The notes beneath the pieces were generated by a model. The model was given only the letters and a program-made list of their open reading frames with translations. It was not told the origin of the DNA and did no database searches. DNA of 64,000 nucleotides from a bacterium (GTDB taxonomy: Bacteria > Patescibacteriota > Minisyncoccia > Phycocordibacterales > UBA1006). How positions within the stretch are numbered: the first letter of the stretch is position 1; every line of letters starts with the position of its first letter. This document shows, in pieces, positions 52,068-60,243 of this stretch. The translations under genes and the position numbers were made by a program. The stretch spans positions 87,378-151,377 of the forward strand of contig JAUIMI010000001.1 in the NCBI GenBank assembly GCA_030433255.1, in the 5' to 3' direction.

Positions 52068-52535
52068 ATGGATAAAGATATGGAAACATACAAAACAGGA
52101 ACAAGAGAGATAATGCTTACTGCCACTAGAAACAAGCTAGATTATCAACTTGCTGCAGATAATGGATTAGATTCAAAGGCTGGAGTAATTTTAGCTTTTG
52201 TTGGAGGTCTCAGTTTCTTTTATTTAGAATCAATCTCTTATTATCTTAATATAATAACGATCATTCCGTTAGTTTTTATGGTTATTGCTGGGTATCATCT
52301 TTGGAAAATACTTATCAGTAGAGAATATAATACTGGTGTCGTTGATTTTTTTGATGATAAAAAAGGTTATCGTATGAAGGATAAAGATGAACTTGTATTG
52401 CAATTGATTTCTGATTATCAAGAAGCATTTGAAAATAACGATGTAATCTTAAACGAGAAAAATTTGAACTATAAAGAAGCCCTCAAGTATCTTTTAATAG
52501 GATTAGTATCAATAGCAATTTTATATATATTTTAA
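52068..52535 (+). CDS. Three-span membrane protein, Pycsar-effector/SLATT-like
   Basis: 155 residues from ATG at 52068. LDYQLAADNGLDSKAGVILA leads into two membrane segments (about 44-58 and 63-80), then a polar region and a third span at the C terminus. The D-x-KA-x-IL approach to the first span is typical of Pycsar TM effectors (DUF5706) and related SLATT proteins. TATAAT at 52056-52061 is 6 nt before this ATG, so the upstream start is rejected. Confidence 0.5.
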   Translation: MDKDMETYKTGTREIMLTATRNKLDYQLAADNGLDSKAGVILAFVGGLSFFYLESISYYLNIITIIPLVFMVIAGYHLWKILISREYNTGVVDFFDDKKGYRMKDKDELVLQLISDYQEAFENNDVILNEKNLNYKEALKYLLIGLVSIAILYIF

Positions 52536-52537
52536 TT

Positions 52538-52657
52538 ATGACTAATAACAATAAACAAGGTAATCAACCAAAATCAAACCCAAAACCGGTAACCCTAGCA
52601 CCTAGACCAACCCCAAATCAAGGTCAAACAGTATCAAAAGGAAATAAGAAGAAATAA
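52538..52657 (+). CDS. Small Pro/Asn/Lys-rich protein (39 aa)
   Basis: 39 codons from ATG at 52538, 2 nt after the previous stop: MTNNNKQGNQPKSNPKP then a Pro/Gln-rich part ending NKKK. Disordered and basic. Its position directly after the membrane protein suggests cotranscription. Role unknown. Confidence 0.45.
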   Translation: MTNNNKQGNQPKSNPKPVTLAPRPTPNQGQTVSKGNKKK

Positions 52658-52711
52658 GAAAGAACTTTATTCTATCGTGAGTAATGTTTTTTATTTTGGT
52701 ATACTGATTTT

Positions 52712-53593
52712 ATGAAGAAAATAGGCGAACTTAACTTAGAATCTCTTACACAAGAAGAATACAAAGATTTCAGAAACCGTGAAGCTGTCAGGGCTATCGT
52801 AGTTGATGAAGATGGAAAAGTCGCATTGGTTCACGTGGGTCGTGATAATTACTACAAAATCCCAGGAGGTGGAATAGACAAAGGTGAAGATAAAATAGAA
52901 GCTCTGAAACGAGAATGTATGGAAGAAGCAGGGGTTCATATCAAAGAAAATCCAATTGAACTCGGATATATTTTTGAAGCAAAACGAAGCTGGGAAATGA
53001 CTCAAAAATCATATTGTTATATTGCAGAAGTAGAAGGTGAAAAGAAAGAACCAGAATACACATCAGCAGAACAAAGACAGGACTTTTCTTTTCAGTGGAT
53101 ATCAGTTGATGAAGCTATTGAATTGATGAAATCAAATATACCTGATGACATAGCTCTTCAATATATGGCACGACGTGATTTGATGTTTATGGAAGCATAC
53201 AAAAATTCTCAAAAAGTTATTCTCGTTGACGCTGTAAACACTTTCGTAGATAAAGAAACAGGAATGTTCCAAGAAATGTATGAGCTCCTTGAACAATATC
53301 CAAATAAAAAGATTGTCCTCACTAATGCTGACGATGATCAAATGAACAAGTTTGGTTTGAATGATTTACCATACGAAGTATTCACTCTCAAACACAATCC
53401 TAATAAACCAGACCCAGTATATTTTGAAACAATGTTGAGGCATTTTGATTTGAAAGCTGATGGGGTTATTTATTTTGAGCACAATAAAGATGCTGTAAAA
53501 AGTGCTCAATCAGTAGGGATTACCACGTATCATTACGACCCAGAGACAAAAGACCTTGAAGCATTACGAGATTTTATTGAAAACAATTTATGA
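52712..53593 (+). CDS. Nudix hydrolase - HAD-like fusion
   Basis: 293 residues. Residues 20-145 form a Nudix domain with GGGIDKGED and RECMEEAG carrying the metal-binding glutamates. From about 168 a HAD-like Rossmann domain follows (VILVDAVNTF, IVLTNADDD, a KPDP loop, VIYFEHNKDAVKSA); the first HAD Asp is in VDAV. The pairing suggests diphosphate cleavage then phosphate removal from a nucleotide-like substrate. TATACT lies 6 nt before the ATG; it overlaps the next gene by 4 nt. Confidence 0.85.
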   Translation: MKKIGELNLESLTQEEYKDFRNREAVRAIVVDEDGKVALVHVGRDNYYKIPGGGIDKGEDKIEALKRECMEEAGVHIKENPIELGYIFEAKRSWEMTQKSYCYIAEVEGEKKEPEYTSAEQRQDFSFQWISVDEAIELMKSNIPDDIALQYMARRDLMFMEAYKNSQKVILVDAVNTFVDKETGMFQEMYELLEQYPNKKIVLTNADDDQMNKFGLNDLPYEVFTLKHNPNKPDPVYFETMLRHFDLKADGVIYFEHNKDAVKSAQSVGITTYHYDPETKDLEALRDFIENNL

Positions 53594-53997
53594 ACAAAGA
53601 ATATATAGAAAACATAACACTTGATGACTACAAAACACGCAGTAGTTACACTCCAGCAAAGAAGATTGATATGGGTAATTTTTATCAAATCTATGTATCA
53701 GGTGTACAAGCTCCAAAAAATGATAATCACGAAGTGATAACTATTGATGTAGGGGAACAAACAAAACTTGTTTTTGAAGACATTAAAAAAATCCTCGCAC
53801 CTGCTGGTGCAACGCTTGATGATGTAATAAAAGCTGTTATTTACGTTACTGATATGAATGATTTTGATATCATCTCAAAAATCAGAGATGAGTACTTCAA
53901 AAACTCTATGCCAGTAAGCACTCTTGTTGAAGTAAACGGAATGACAAGAGCTGGTGCAAAAATTGAGATTGAAGTAACAGCTATTGTTGATAAGTAA
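53590..53997 (+). CDS. RidA/YjgF/UK114 family protein
   Basis: 135 residues. YQIYVSGVQAPKN, APAGATLDDVIKAVIYVTDM and the C-terminal SMPVSTLVEVNGMTRAGAKIEIEV match RidA, including the substrate Arg in MTRAGAKIEIE. RidA proteins hydrolyse reactive enamine/imine intermediates. The ATG overlaps the Nudix-HAD stop, so translation is coupled. Confidence 0.9.
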   Translation: MNKEYIENITLDDYKTRSSYTPAKKIDMGNFYQIYVSGVQAPKNDNHEVITIDVGEQTKLVFEDIKKILAPAGATLDDVIKAVIYVTDMNDFDIISKIRDEYFKNSMPVSTLVEVNGMTRAGAKIEIEVTAIVDK

Positions 53998-54008
53998 TCT
54001 TTTGAATT

Positions 54009-54332
54009 ATGGAATATACAAACGTAAAAATAGTAGTATTTGTACCAATAGAAAATGCAGACGAACTAAGACAAGTTATTGGTGATACTGGAGCAGGAAC
54101 AATAGGGAACTATTCTCATTGTAGTTTTTCATCTCGTGGTTTTGGTAGATTCAAACCCCTTGAAGGTACAAATCCAACAATCGGAACTATTGGAGAATCC
54201 GAGCAGGTAGAAGAAGAACGCATTGAATTTATTTGTTCTAAGGATAAAGTAAAAGAAGTAATTGATATCATCAAAAAGGCACATCCCTATGAAGAAGTTG
54301 CTTTTGATATTTATCATCTTTTAGATATATAA
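54009..54332 (+). CDS. NIF3-associated PII-like domain protein (YqfO insert type)
   Basis: 107 residues. GAGTIGNYSHCSFSSRGFG, FKPLEGTNPTIG and HPYEEVAFDIYHL are the YqfO/CutA-like domain normally inserted in NIF3 proteins and also found alone. Its role is unknown. 11 nt after ridA, in the same operon. Confidence 0.85.
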   Translation: MEYTNVKIVVFVPIENADELRQVIGDTGAGTIGNYSHCSFSSRGFGRFKPLEGTNPTIGTIGESEQVEEERIEFICSKDKVKEVIDIIKKAHPYEEVAFDIYHLLDI

Positions 54333-54352
54333 TTACCAAAAATAAATACATT

Positions 54353-54652
54353 ATGAAAAATTGGAACATATTTGAAATAACCACTGAATTAACGCCGATT
54401 CATGGAGTTATGATGAGAGGAAGAATTAGAAAGTTTGCCCTAGAAAATGAAATAGAGCTATTAACTGAAAATGCTAGTGATGTTAAAAACACTGTAAGGT
54501 TTGCTCTTCATTCCGAACAAGAACCAAATCAAGTAATTGATTTCATTAAAACTCTCATTACTGATTCAAAAGTTGAGTTAGTTCTTGAAGATATCAAGAA
54601 CCCAGTACTCTCAAAACTGAAAGTAAACAAAGAAGAACGTTATTCTATTTAG
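54353..54652 (+). CDS. Acylphosphatase-like protein, degenerate
   Basis: 99 residues. HGVMMRGRIRKFALENEIEL, then NTVRFALHSEQEPNQVIDFI resembles the acylphosphatase fold (V-x-G-R-x-R-x-x-x), but the active-site Asn loop is not clear. Followed by a hairpin (AACGTTATTCT/AGAGTAATGTT) with T run that ends the operon. Confidence 0.5.
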   Translation: MKNWNIFEITTELTPIHGVMMRGRIRKFALENEIELLTENASDVKNTVRFALHSEQEPNQVIDFIKTLITDSKVELVLEDIKNPVLSKLKVNKEERYSI

Positions 54653-54672
54653 AGTAATGTTCTTTTATTTTG
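54630..54672 (+). terminator. Terminator of the Nudix-RidA operon
   Basis: GAACGTTATTCT-ATTT-AGAGTAATGTTC followed by TTTTATTTT; nearly the same sequence occurs at about 52662-52698 before the Nudix-HAD gene. Confidence 0.65.
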
Positions 54673-54685
54673 ATATAATCAGTTT

Positions 54686-55654
54686 ATGGAAAAACATTTT
54701 ATAAAAGAATTCCTTGAATCAACATGGGAGAATATACAATCTAGTGGAACTTATTATGATTCTTCTCATTCAGAAAAATCAGTTTTTCAAGGTTCTTTTA
54801 AGGAGTTATTAGTATTTAGTGGGTCAATTGAAGACCCAACTACAAGATTTATTGATTCACCAAATTTTAATCTTGGTTTTGCTATTGCTCGTTTATTTTA
54901 TTTATTAAGAGGTATAAATACACTTGAGGAAATATCTTTCTATGCTCCTGGAGCAGAAGAGTATAGTGATGATGGTAAACATTTATTTGGTTCTTCGTAT
55001 GGTTATAAGATTTTTGGTAATGGTAATTTTTGGGAAATGGTACAAAAGCTAAAAACTACGATTAACTCAAAGAGGTTATATTTCCCAATCTTCACAGAAG
55101 AGGATTTTCTCAGAGATTCAAAAGATATTCCGTGTGTTACTGGGGCATTACTTCAACCAAGGGGTAGCACATTAAACATGACACTTCAAATGAGAGCAAA
55201 TGATGCTCAGAAGTTACTACCATATAATCTATTTGAATTTACTATGTTACATGAACTTTTATGTGTAGCTTCTGAAATGGAGTTGGGTAGATTTTATTAC
55301 AGCGCCGGTACTATTCATCTACGTGGAGAAAAGGACATACAGAACCCTGTTAATCCTTGGTCATCAGCGAAAACATTAGTAGAAGTACCTCCTATGAATT
55401 CATTTAATACGGGTGTATTAAGTGATTTATTGAGTATTGAGGAAGAAATCAGAAACAAGATTCCTAAGTTAGACAAAGATACTTATGTAAGTTTTGTAGA
55501 ATCAGTTATATCAACCCAAGACTCATATTGGCGAGAGCTCTTTATAATCCTTTGCGATTATGGATATACAGTTTTTCATAAAGAAAATCCTCCAAAATAT
55601 ACATCTAATATAAATCTTAATCTCTTTGAGGTCTATATCAAAAATAAAAAATAA
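54686..55654 (+). CDS. Thymidylate synthase-family enzyme
   Basis: 322 residues. NFNLGFAIARLFYLLRGINT, FGSSYGYKIFG, the catalytic Cys150 in IPCVTG, then QMRANDAQKLLPYNLFEFT and YYSAGTIHLR follow thymidylate synthase order, including the Arg/Asn/His/Tyr region. Relatives include dCMP hydroxymethylases of nucleoside pathways. Diverged at several sites, so a non-dTMP product is possible. TATAAT lies 6 nt before the ATG. Confidence 0.75.
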   Translation: MEKHFIKEFLESTWENIQSSGTYYDSSHSEKSVFQGSFKELLVFSGSIEDPTTRFIDSPNFNLGFAIARLFYLLRGINTLEEISFYAPGAEEYSDDGKHLFGSSYGYKIFGNGNFWEMVQKLKTTINSKRLYFPIFTEEDFLRDSKDIPCVTGALLQPRGSTLNMTLQMRANDAQKLLPYNLFEFTMLHELLCVASEMELGRFYYSAGTIHLRGEKDIQNPVNPWSSAKTLVEVPPMNSFNTGVLSDLLSIEEEIRNKIPKLDKDTYVSFVESVISTQDSYWRELFIILCDYGYTVFHKENPPKYTSNINLNLFEVYIKNKK

Positions 55655-55658
55655 CCTT

Positions 55659-56345
55659 ATGAATAAACTAGAGAAACAATTACATGTAATAAATGAATTA
55701 AAAGAGGTATGTGAAACTAAAGAATGGTTTTATCCTACAGAATCAGACCAAGACCCTCTCGACTATGGTATTCATTCCAAAACAGAAATTATCCAAGCTT
55801 GGCATATACCAGAAACAACAGGGCAATTTTTATACTTCATAGTTAATTTACTTCAACCGAGTAATATACTTGAATTAGGTACAAGTATTGGATATTCAAC
55901 ATTATGGATGGGTATTGCTGCACAGAATTATGGTGGTCAGATTGATACTCTTGAGTATTTTGATGACAAAATTGAAATTGCCAATTTATATATTCAAAAG
56001 GCTGAGTTACAAAAAACAATCACCGTTCACAAAAGGAAAATCATTGAGTACCTTGATAATACAACTGTTGCGTATGATTTTATTTTTATGGATGCAGACA
56101 AGGGAAACTACTTAACTTATTATAATTTAATAAAAGAAAAGTTTAGTGAGAATTGCGTTATTTTTGTAGATAATGCTGGAAATTTCAAACATCGTATGCA
56201 AGATTTTATTGAAGATCTTAAAAATGATGATTCTGTTTCTGTTAGTTTTCTTAATATGGATAACGGAATACTTATGATCCAGCTTGGTAAAGAAAATTCA
56301 AACCTTTTTAATTCATTTGATATCTTTAAGAATTACTCTAACTAA
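55659..56345 (+). CDS. Class I O-methyltransferase (COMT/CCoAOMT family 3)
   Basis: 228 residues from ATG at 55659. ILELGTSIGYSTLWM is the SAM site; FIFMDADKGNYLTYYNL and FVDNAGN are the metal-binding and catalytic stretches of cation-dependent O-methyltransferases. 4 nt after the thymidylate-synthase-like gene, so the two likely act on one pathway. Its stop runs into scar site P. Confidence 0.85.
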   Translation: MNKLEKQLHVINELKEVCETKEWFYPTESDQDPLDYGIHSKTEIIQAWHIPETTGQFLYFIVNLLQPSNILELGTSIGYSTLWMGIAAQNYGGQIDTLEYFDDKIEIANLYIQKAELQKTITVHKRKIIEYLDNTTVAYDFIFMDADKGNYLTYYNLIKEKFSENCVIFVDNAGNFKHRMQDFIEDLKNDDSVSVSFLNMDNGILMIQLGKENSNLFNSFDIFKNYSN

Positions 56346-56456
56346 GATTTATTTCCAAACATAATTTAGCCGTTGGAGCACCAAGAAAAAGCATTATAAT
56401 ATAATGCTTTTTCTCATGACGTAGGTTGGATGTTCGAACTTTGATATACTTTATTT
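56341..56456. repeat. Scar site P: recombinase-tail remnant and terminator hairpin
   Basis: 56346-56380, read on the minus strand, resembles the last codons of the recombinase remnant at 57327 (LQRLNYVWK, then stop). GGAGCA lies at 56375-56380. A hairpin AGAAAAAGCATTATA/TATAATGCTTTTTCT and a block ending GGATGTTCGAA follow; the same hairpin and block recur at 62697-62757. Confidence 0.5.
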
Positions 56457-57338
56457 ATGCATTCAAATCTAGCAAAGAACATATTTAGAAAACGCCTTAT
56501 TGTTGAGGCAAAATATAAAACATCAATTGATTCAGAAGAATTTGTTTCAAATTTCCTAAATAAGCTTTCTGAATTCATGGATATGACGATAATCGCTGGT
56601 CCATTCATTTCAAGTGCAACAGGTAAATCAGTACCACTTCATGATGGATATGAAGGTGCTTTGGTATGGGCTGAATCTGGTGTGAATACATATATTTGGA
56701 CCAATTCAAATTTTTGTACTGTTGATATTTACTCATGTAAAGAATTTGACTCAAAGTCAGTAATTGAATTCATAAAGAAAGAATTTCAGGTTGAAGATTT
56801 TTCATATCAAGAGTTACCCGACCCATTACATCAAGATGATATGAGAATTGAGGTACAAAATTCAAAAGAGAAGGGGGTTGGAGTTTATGCTAAAGAATTT
56901 ATTCCAAAAGATACAATAGTTTCATATGTAGATGGTCAAATTCATTTCGCAGAGAAAGAATCAGAAGTTTCGTTATATGCAGAAAATCATGCTATTCCTT
57001 TTCATAAAAAACTATATCGAAATGGTTTTAATTCTAGTTCTGTTTTACTCAATCATTCTTGTGAACCAAACTGTTATGTAAAAGATTTATTTTTTGTAAC
57101 AACAATGAGAGATATACAAGAAGGAGAAGAGCTTACTTATTCATATAGTTTATTCTGTAACTCTGATTGGAAACATGATGGTCCATGTCTTTGTGGTTCA
57201 GAAAATTGCCTCGGAGAAATCCTCCCTTGGAGGAAGTTACCAGATGAAATAAAAAAGAAATATCTTGCTTATACTGCTGATTGGATTCTTTTAGAAGAAT
57301 TGAAAAAGAAGAATAAACTAGAGAGTTTATTTGATTAA
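56457..57338 (+). CDS. SpeD-like (AdoMet decarboxylase fold) - SET domain fusion
   Basis: 293 residues. Residues 10-120 align without gaps to SpeD around the active site: Glu73-Ser74 (the self-cleavage pair), and Cys94 twenty residues later; the usual His is Tyr79. Residues about 130-235 are a SET domain (GVGVYAKEFIPKD, NHSCEPN at 199, EELTYSY) with a post-SET cysteine set (CLCGSENC near 244). SET domains methylate lysines using SAM; SpeD-like proteins decarboxylate SAM, ornithine or arginine. TATACT lies 6 nt before the ATG. Confidence 0.8.
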   Translation: MHSNLAKNIFRKRLIVEAKYKTSIDSEEFVSNFLNKLSEFMDMTIIAGPFISSATGKSVPLHDGYEGALVWAESGVNTYIWTNSNFCTVDIYSCKEFDSKSVIEFIKKEFQVEDFSYQELPDPLHQDDMRIEVQNSKEKGVGVYAKEFIPKDTIVSYVDGQIHFAEKESEVSLYAENHAIPFHKKLYRNGFNSSSVLLNHSCEPNCYVKDLFFVTTMRDIQEGEELTYSYSLFCNSDWKHDGPCLCGSENCLGEILPWRKLPDEIKKKYLAYTADWILLEELKKKNKLESLFD

Positions 57339-57617
57339 CTCTTTCCGAACACTATCTAACCAGTGGAGCAAATCAGGACAATCAACTAAATCAAGCACTA
57401 GATTGAAGGGAGAAGCTATTGAAAAATATAGCTTTTTTCCTTGTACGGAAGGGTTCTGAAGTAGATAATTCAAAAATGCTCGTTTTTCGATAGGTTCAGA
57501 ACATTTCTCAAAAATATCACTAGCTCTTCTGGCTACATTAATAAGCGTAGCAACGGTTGTATGGTATTCGTAGTCTGCATTTCGATGCTCTTCTTTTTCC
57601 ATGTTTAACCTTTGCAT
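57327..57617 (-). pseudogene. C-terminal remnant of a third serine recombinase
   Basis: 96 residues. TTVATLINVARRASDIFEKC, then EKRAFLNYLLQNPSVQGKKL and a final LLHWLDSVRKELIK match the C-terminal end of large serine recombinases; the catalytic and DNA-binding domains are gone. Its stop lies 9 nt inside the convergent SpeD-SET gene and its first codons overlap the gene at 57605. Confidence 0.75.
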
Positions 57618-58183
57618 TTGGTCAGCATACTGTTGATGTTTTTTGTCATAGATTTCTTTAGTAATTCACCAAGAAAAAAATAGCTTTCGAGATAGTATGG
57701 ATAAATATGGGAGTCTAGTAAATCTACATCCCAATATTTACTAACAAGCTCTTTAATAACTATCGAAAACTTTGATAATTTTTTACTTTTAATAAACAAA
57801 GGTTGCTGGCTCAATAGGGTATGATGATTTTCTATTTTGAAAGATAAATGAACCATAACTGCCAACATACTTATTCCTTCTTCATATCCTTCCTTAAAAA
57901 AAGCTTCAATTAGCTCTTCTCTGTTTTCTTCAGTAATACTAACTTTATTTTTAATAGCGTATGAATCAAGAAAAGCTAAAAATGTCAGAGACCTTTTTTC
58001 ATCTTTTTTTAATTTTTTAAATAAAAATTCTGCAAATTCTGGCGTATCACGAAAACCATTTTCTGGGATACCTAGTGATTTCCTTTGTTCTTTTATTTCA
58101 TCCATAAAACCTTCTTTCTGAACCAATCGCTCAAAAAGAATATTGTATTTTTTCTTAAAATCTTCCGTAGAGTATTTCTTCAT
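57605..58183 (-). CDS. Hypothetical protein
   Basis: 192 residues, helical and charged, no membrane segment and no recognised family. It overlaps the recombinase remnant by 13 nt, so the two were joined by an insertion or deletion. An A/T-rich spacer of about 150 nt separates it from the divergent 58334 gene. Confidence 0.5.
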   Translation of the reverse strand: MKKYSTEDFKKKYNILFERLVQKEGFMDEIKEQRKSLGIPENGFRDTPEFAEFLFKKLKKDEKRSLTFLAFLDSYAIKNKVSITEENREELIEAFFKEGYEEGISMLAVMVHLSFKIENHHTLLSQQPLFIKSKKLSKFSIVIKELVSKYWDVDLLDSHIYPYYLESYFFLGELLKKSMTKNINSMLTKCKG

Positions 58184-58333
58184 ATTTATACTTTACATTG
58201 GTTTACATATAAATTCAATAAAAGATTCTTTAAAAAAAATAGTATATGTAAAATTACCATTGACACAGTTATATTTATATGATAATATATATTTAAGAAA
58301 TCAAGTACATTCAACAAAATAAAACATATACAA

Positions 58334-58585
58334 ATGGATACATTTTTAAACATTACAGGTCAAATATTCAGAGGAATATTTAGAATTATTGAAGCAATCT
58401 TTTCAGGAATAGTAAGTATTATCTCTGACTACCCAAAGTTTTCAGCAGGAGTTGTCGCTGTCGCAGGGTTTATGTATTGTTTAAAATATATGCCTGGCTT
58501 TGGAGATGCAGCAGCTCAAATAATAGCACTTATGCTTATACTTGCAGCTTTTGGATTGTTCAAGAAAAAAAAGAAAAAACGTTAA
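58334..58585 (+). CDS. Small membrane protein
   Basis: 83 residues: amphipathic N terminus (FLNITGQIFRGIFRIIEAIF), two membrane segments (about 34-48 and 58-74) and a Lys-rich end. The plan resembles small phage or conjugation membrane proteins. No family recognised. Confidence 0.5.
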   Translation: MDTFLNITGQIFRGIFRIIEAIFSGIVSIISDYPKFSAGVVAVAGFMYCLKYMPGFGDAAAQIIALMLILAAFGLFKKKKKKR

Positions 58586-58694
58586 CATAGTTAACAGGGA
58601 AATTGCGTATGCCTATTATTAAAAATACGCTCAATTTTTAAGTTCATAATATTCATTGTGAGTTTAAGTTTTGAGAGATATAATATATATACTT

Positions 58695-59054
58695 ATGGGA
58701 ATAGAAACATTTATAAAAGACCAAATAAGAAACCGAGAAGCTCGACTTCGTTCGCCTGGATTTCAAGCTGAAATGTTACGTGAAAAAAGAGAGTTCAAAG
58801 ACCAACTAAAAGAGACTGGAAATAGTGCTCTTGATTTTGTATATACAGGGCTAGGCAAAAAAGTTATGGGTGGAGCTATTAATTCATCAGCAAAAATGGC
58901 TTTTAATAAAAAGTATGGATTTGATAATTTAATGAAGGATGGAACAAAAGCAGCATTTAAAGCTACAGGAATGGGTCTGAAAACTATGTGGGAAATAGCC
59001 AAGACTACAGGTAAGGCAGCAAAAATAGGTATTCGACAACTAATTGCACGATAA
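58695..59054 (+). CDS. Hypothetical basic protein
   Basis: 119 residues from ATG at 58695: basic, with a Gly/Ala/Lys-rich C-terminal half (FKATGMGLKTMWEIAKTTGK). TATAAT at 58679-58684 lies 10 nt before this ATG and argues against the TTG at 58671. Next gene starts 4 nt later. Confidence 0.5.
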   Translation: MGIETFIKDQIRNREARLRSPGFQAEMLREKREFKDQLKETGNSALDFVYTGLGKKVMGGAINSSAKMAFNKKYGFDNLMKDGTKAAFKATGMGLKTMWEIAKTTGKAAKIGIRQLIAR

Positions 59055-59058
59055 ATAT

Positions 59059-59349
59059 ATGTTAGAAACAGTAGAACAAATTGAAAATGCTATTGCTGAT
59101 TTGATGATTCAATATCAACAAGAACTAACTACGGTTCATAATCGAGTTGATTTTGTAACAGAGCAAGCAGAAAAGCTTCTAGAAACAAAAGAAAAAGAGC
59201 TGGATAAAAAATATCAAGATAGAACTGATACAGAACAAGCAGAAAAAGAATACCTTGAGGAATATAAGCTTATTAAGTCAATGATTCTTGAAGGTGTTGA
59301 AAATACATTAAAACAGGATTCAGAAGAATTTTTGAATAAAATTTCCTAG
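59059..59349 (+). CDS. Hypothetical coiled-coil protein
   Basis: 96 residues, almost fully helical and acidic (ETKEKELDKKYQDRTDTEQ). Starts 4 nt after the previous stop and ends 3 nt before the next gene, so the three form an operon. No family recognised. Confidence 0.5.
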   Translation: MLETVEQIENAIADLMIQYQQELTTVHNRVDFVTEQAEKLLETKEKELDKKYQDRTDTEQAEKEYLEEYKLIKSMILEGVENTLKQDSEEFLNKIS

Positions 59350-59352
59350 TTT

Positions 59353-60186
59353 ATGCCTCTTGAAAATCTACAAAAAAACAACGCAGAAAATTCTCAAGAA
59401 CAACAAGAAAAAAGCATTGAGGAGCAAGCAAATTATGAAGGTAATCATTCATTACTTCTTTTTGAACGCTTACAGAACCCTGATGTATTTAATAAACTAG
59501 TAAACGATATTTACGAAGATAGAACATCTGTAGATTTTTCAACTTACGAATATATCGACCCAGAGTATGTAAAATCACTTGAGCGTGATGAATACTTTGT
59601 TAAACAAGATATTAAAATTGAACTACAGAAAGTTCTTGATACAACCTCGAAATCAACAGAAATAGGATTTTCAGAGTATGGATATTTGAAATCTAAAAAA
59701 GGTGATAATGGTACAGGCTATGTTGAAATTTGTAACAATAAATCAGGAAATCAGTTCAATGAAACAACATTAAGTAAAAATATTACTGAAGCTCACGAGA
59801 AAGGGCACACTATTCGAGATTACAATATGGATTCAGGCTTTTCTCAAGAATTACAATCAATGTTTAATTTTAAGAATTTTTCATTTTCCGAAGAAACTAT
59901 TAAAGACATACGAAAGATTAACAATATGGAAGATTCAAAAGAGGAAATTGAATCGAGCTATCGTGAATACCTAGCATTTCCCTGGGAAATAGTGGAACGT
60001 ATGTCGCAAGTCAAAAATTATTTTGGTATGTCAGGTAATGAGAAATTTACTCAAGAACATCTTGATTATGTAAGGAAAAATTACGTGAAAGATACTGGTC
60101 ATTACGCACCACAGATACAACCATTCTTTGATTCAATAATTGATGATGAGAAATTTATTGAGAAAATGAATACGCTTGGAATATAA
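59353..60186 (+). CDS. Hypothetical protein with HExxH-like motif
   Basis: 277 residues. EAHEKGHTIRDY near 147-158 fits a zinc HExxH site and a downstream EYLAFPWEIVER could supply the third ligand, so a metallopeptidase is possible. The N terminus is low-complexity. Last gene of the 58695 operon. Confidence 0.5.
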   Translation: MPLENLQKNNAENSQEQQEKSIEEQANYEGNHSLLLFERLQNPDVFNKLVNDIYEDRTSVDFSTYEYIDPEYVKSLERDEYFVKQDIKIELQKVLDTTSKSTEIGFSEYGYLKSKKGDNGTGYVEICNNKSGNQFNETTLSKNITEAHEKGHTIRDYNMDSGFSQELQSMFNFKNFSFSEETIKDIRKINNMEDSKEEIESSYREYLAFPWEIVERMSQVKNYFGMSGNEKFTQEHLDYVRKNYVKDTGHYAPQIQPFFDSIIDDEKFIEKMNTLGI

Positions 60187-60243
60187 AATAAAAAGCGAAA
60201 GACATTTTTTGTTTTATAATTTTAAATAACTTATAATAAATAT

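Noticed and set aside
52736-53341. Minus-strand frames opposite the Nudix-HAD gene
   Set aside because: They are complements of a clearly conserved coding sequence.
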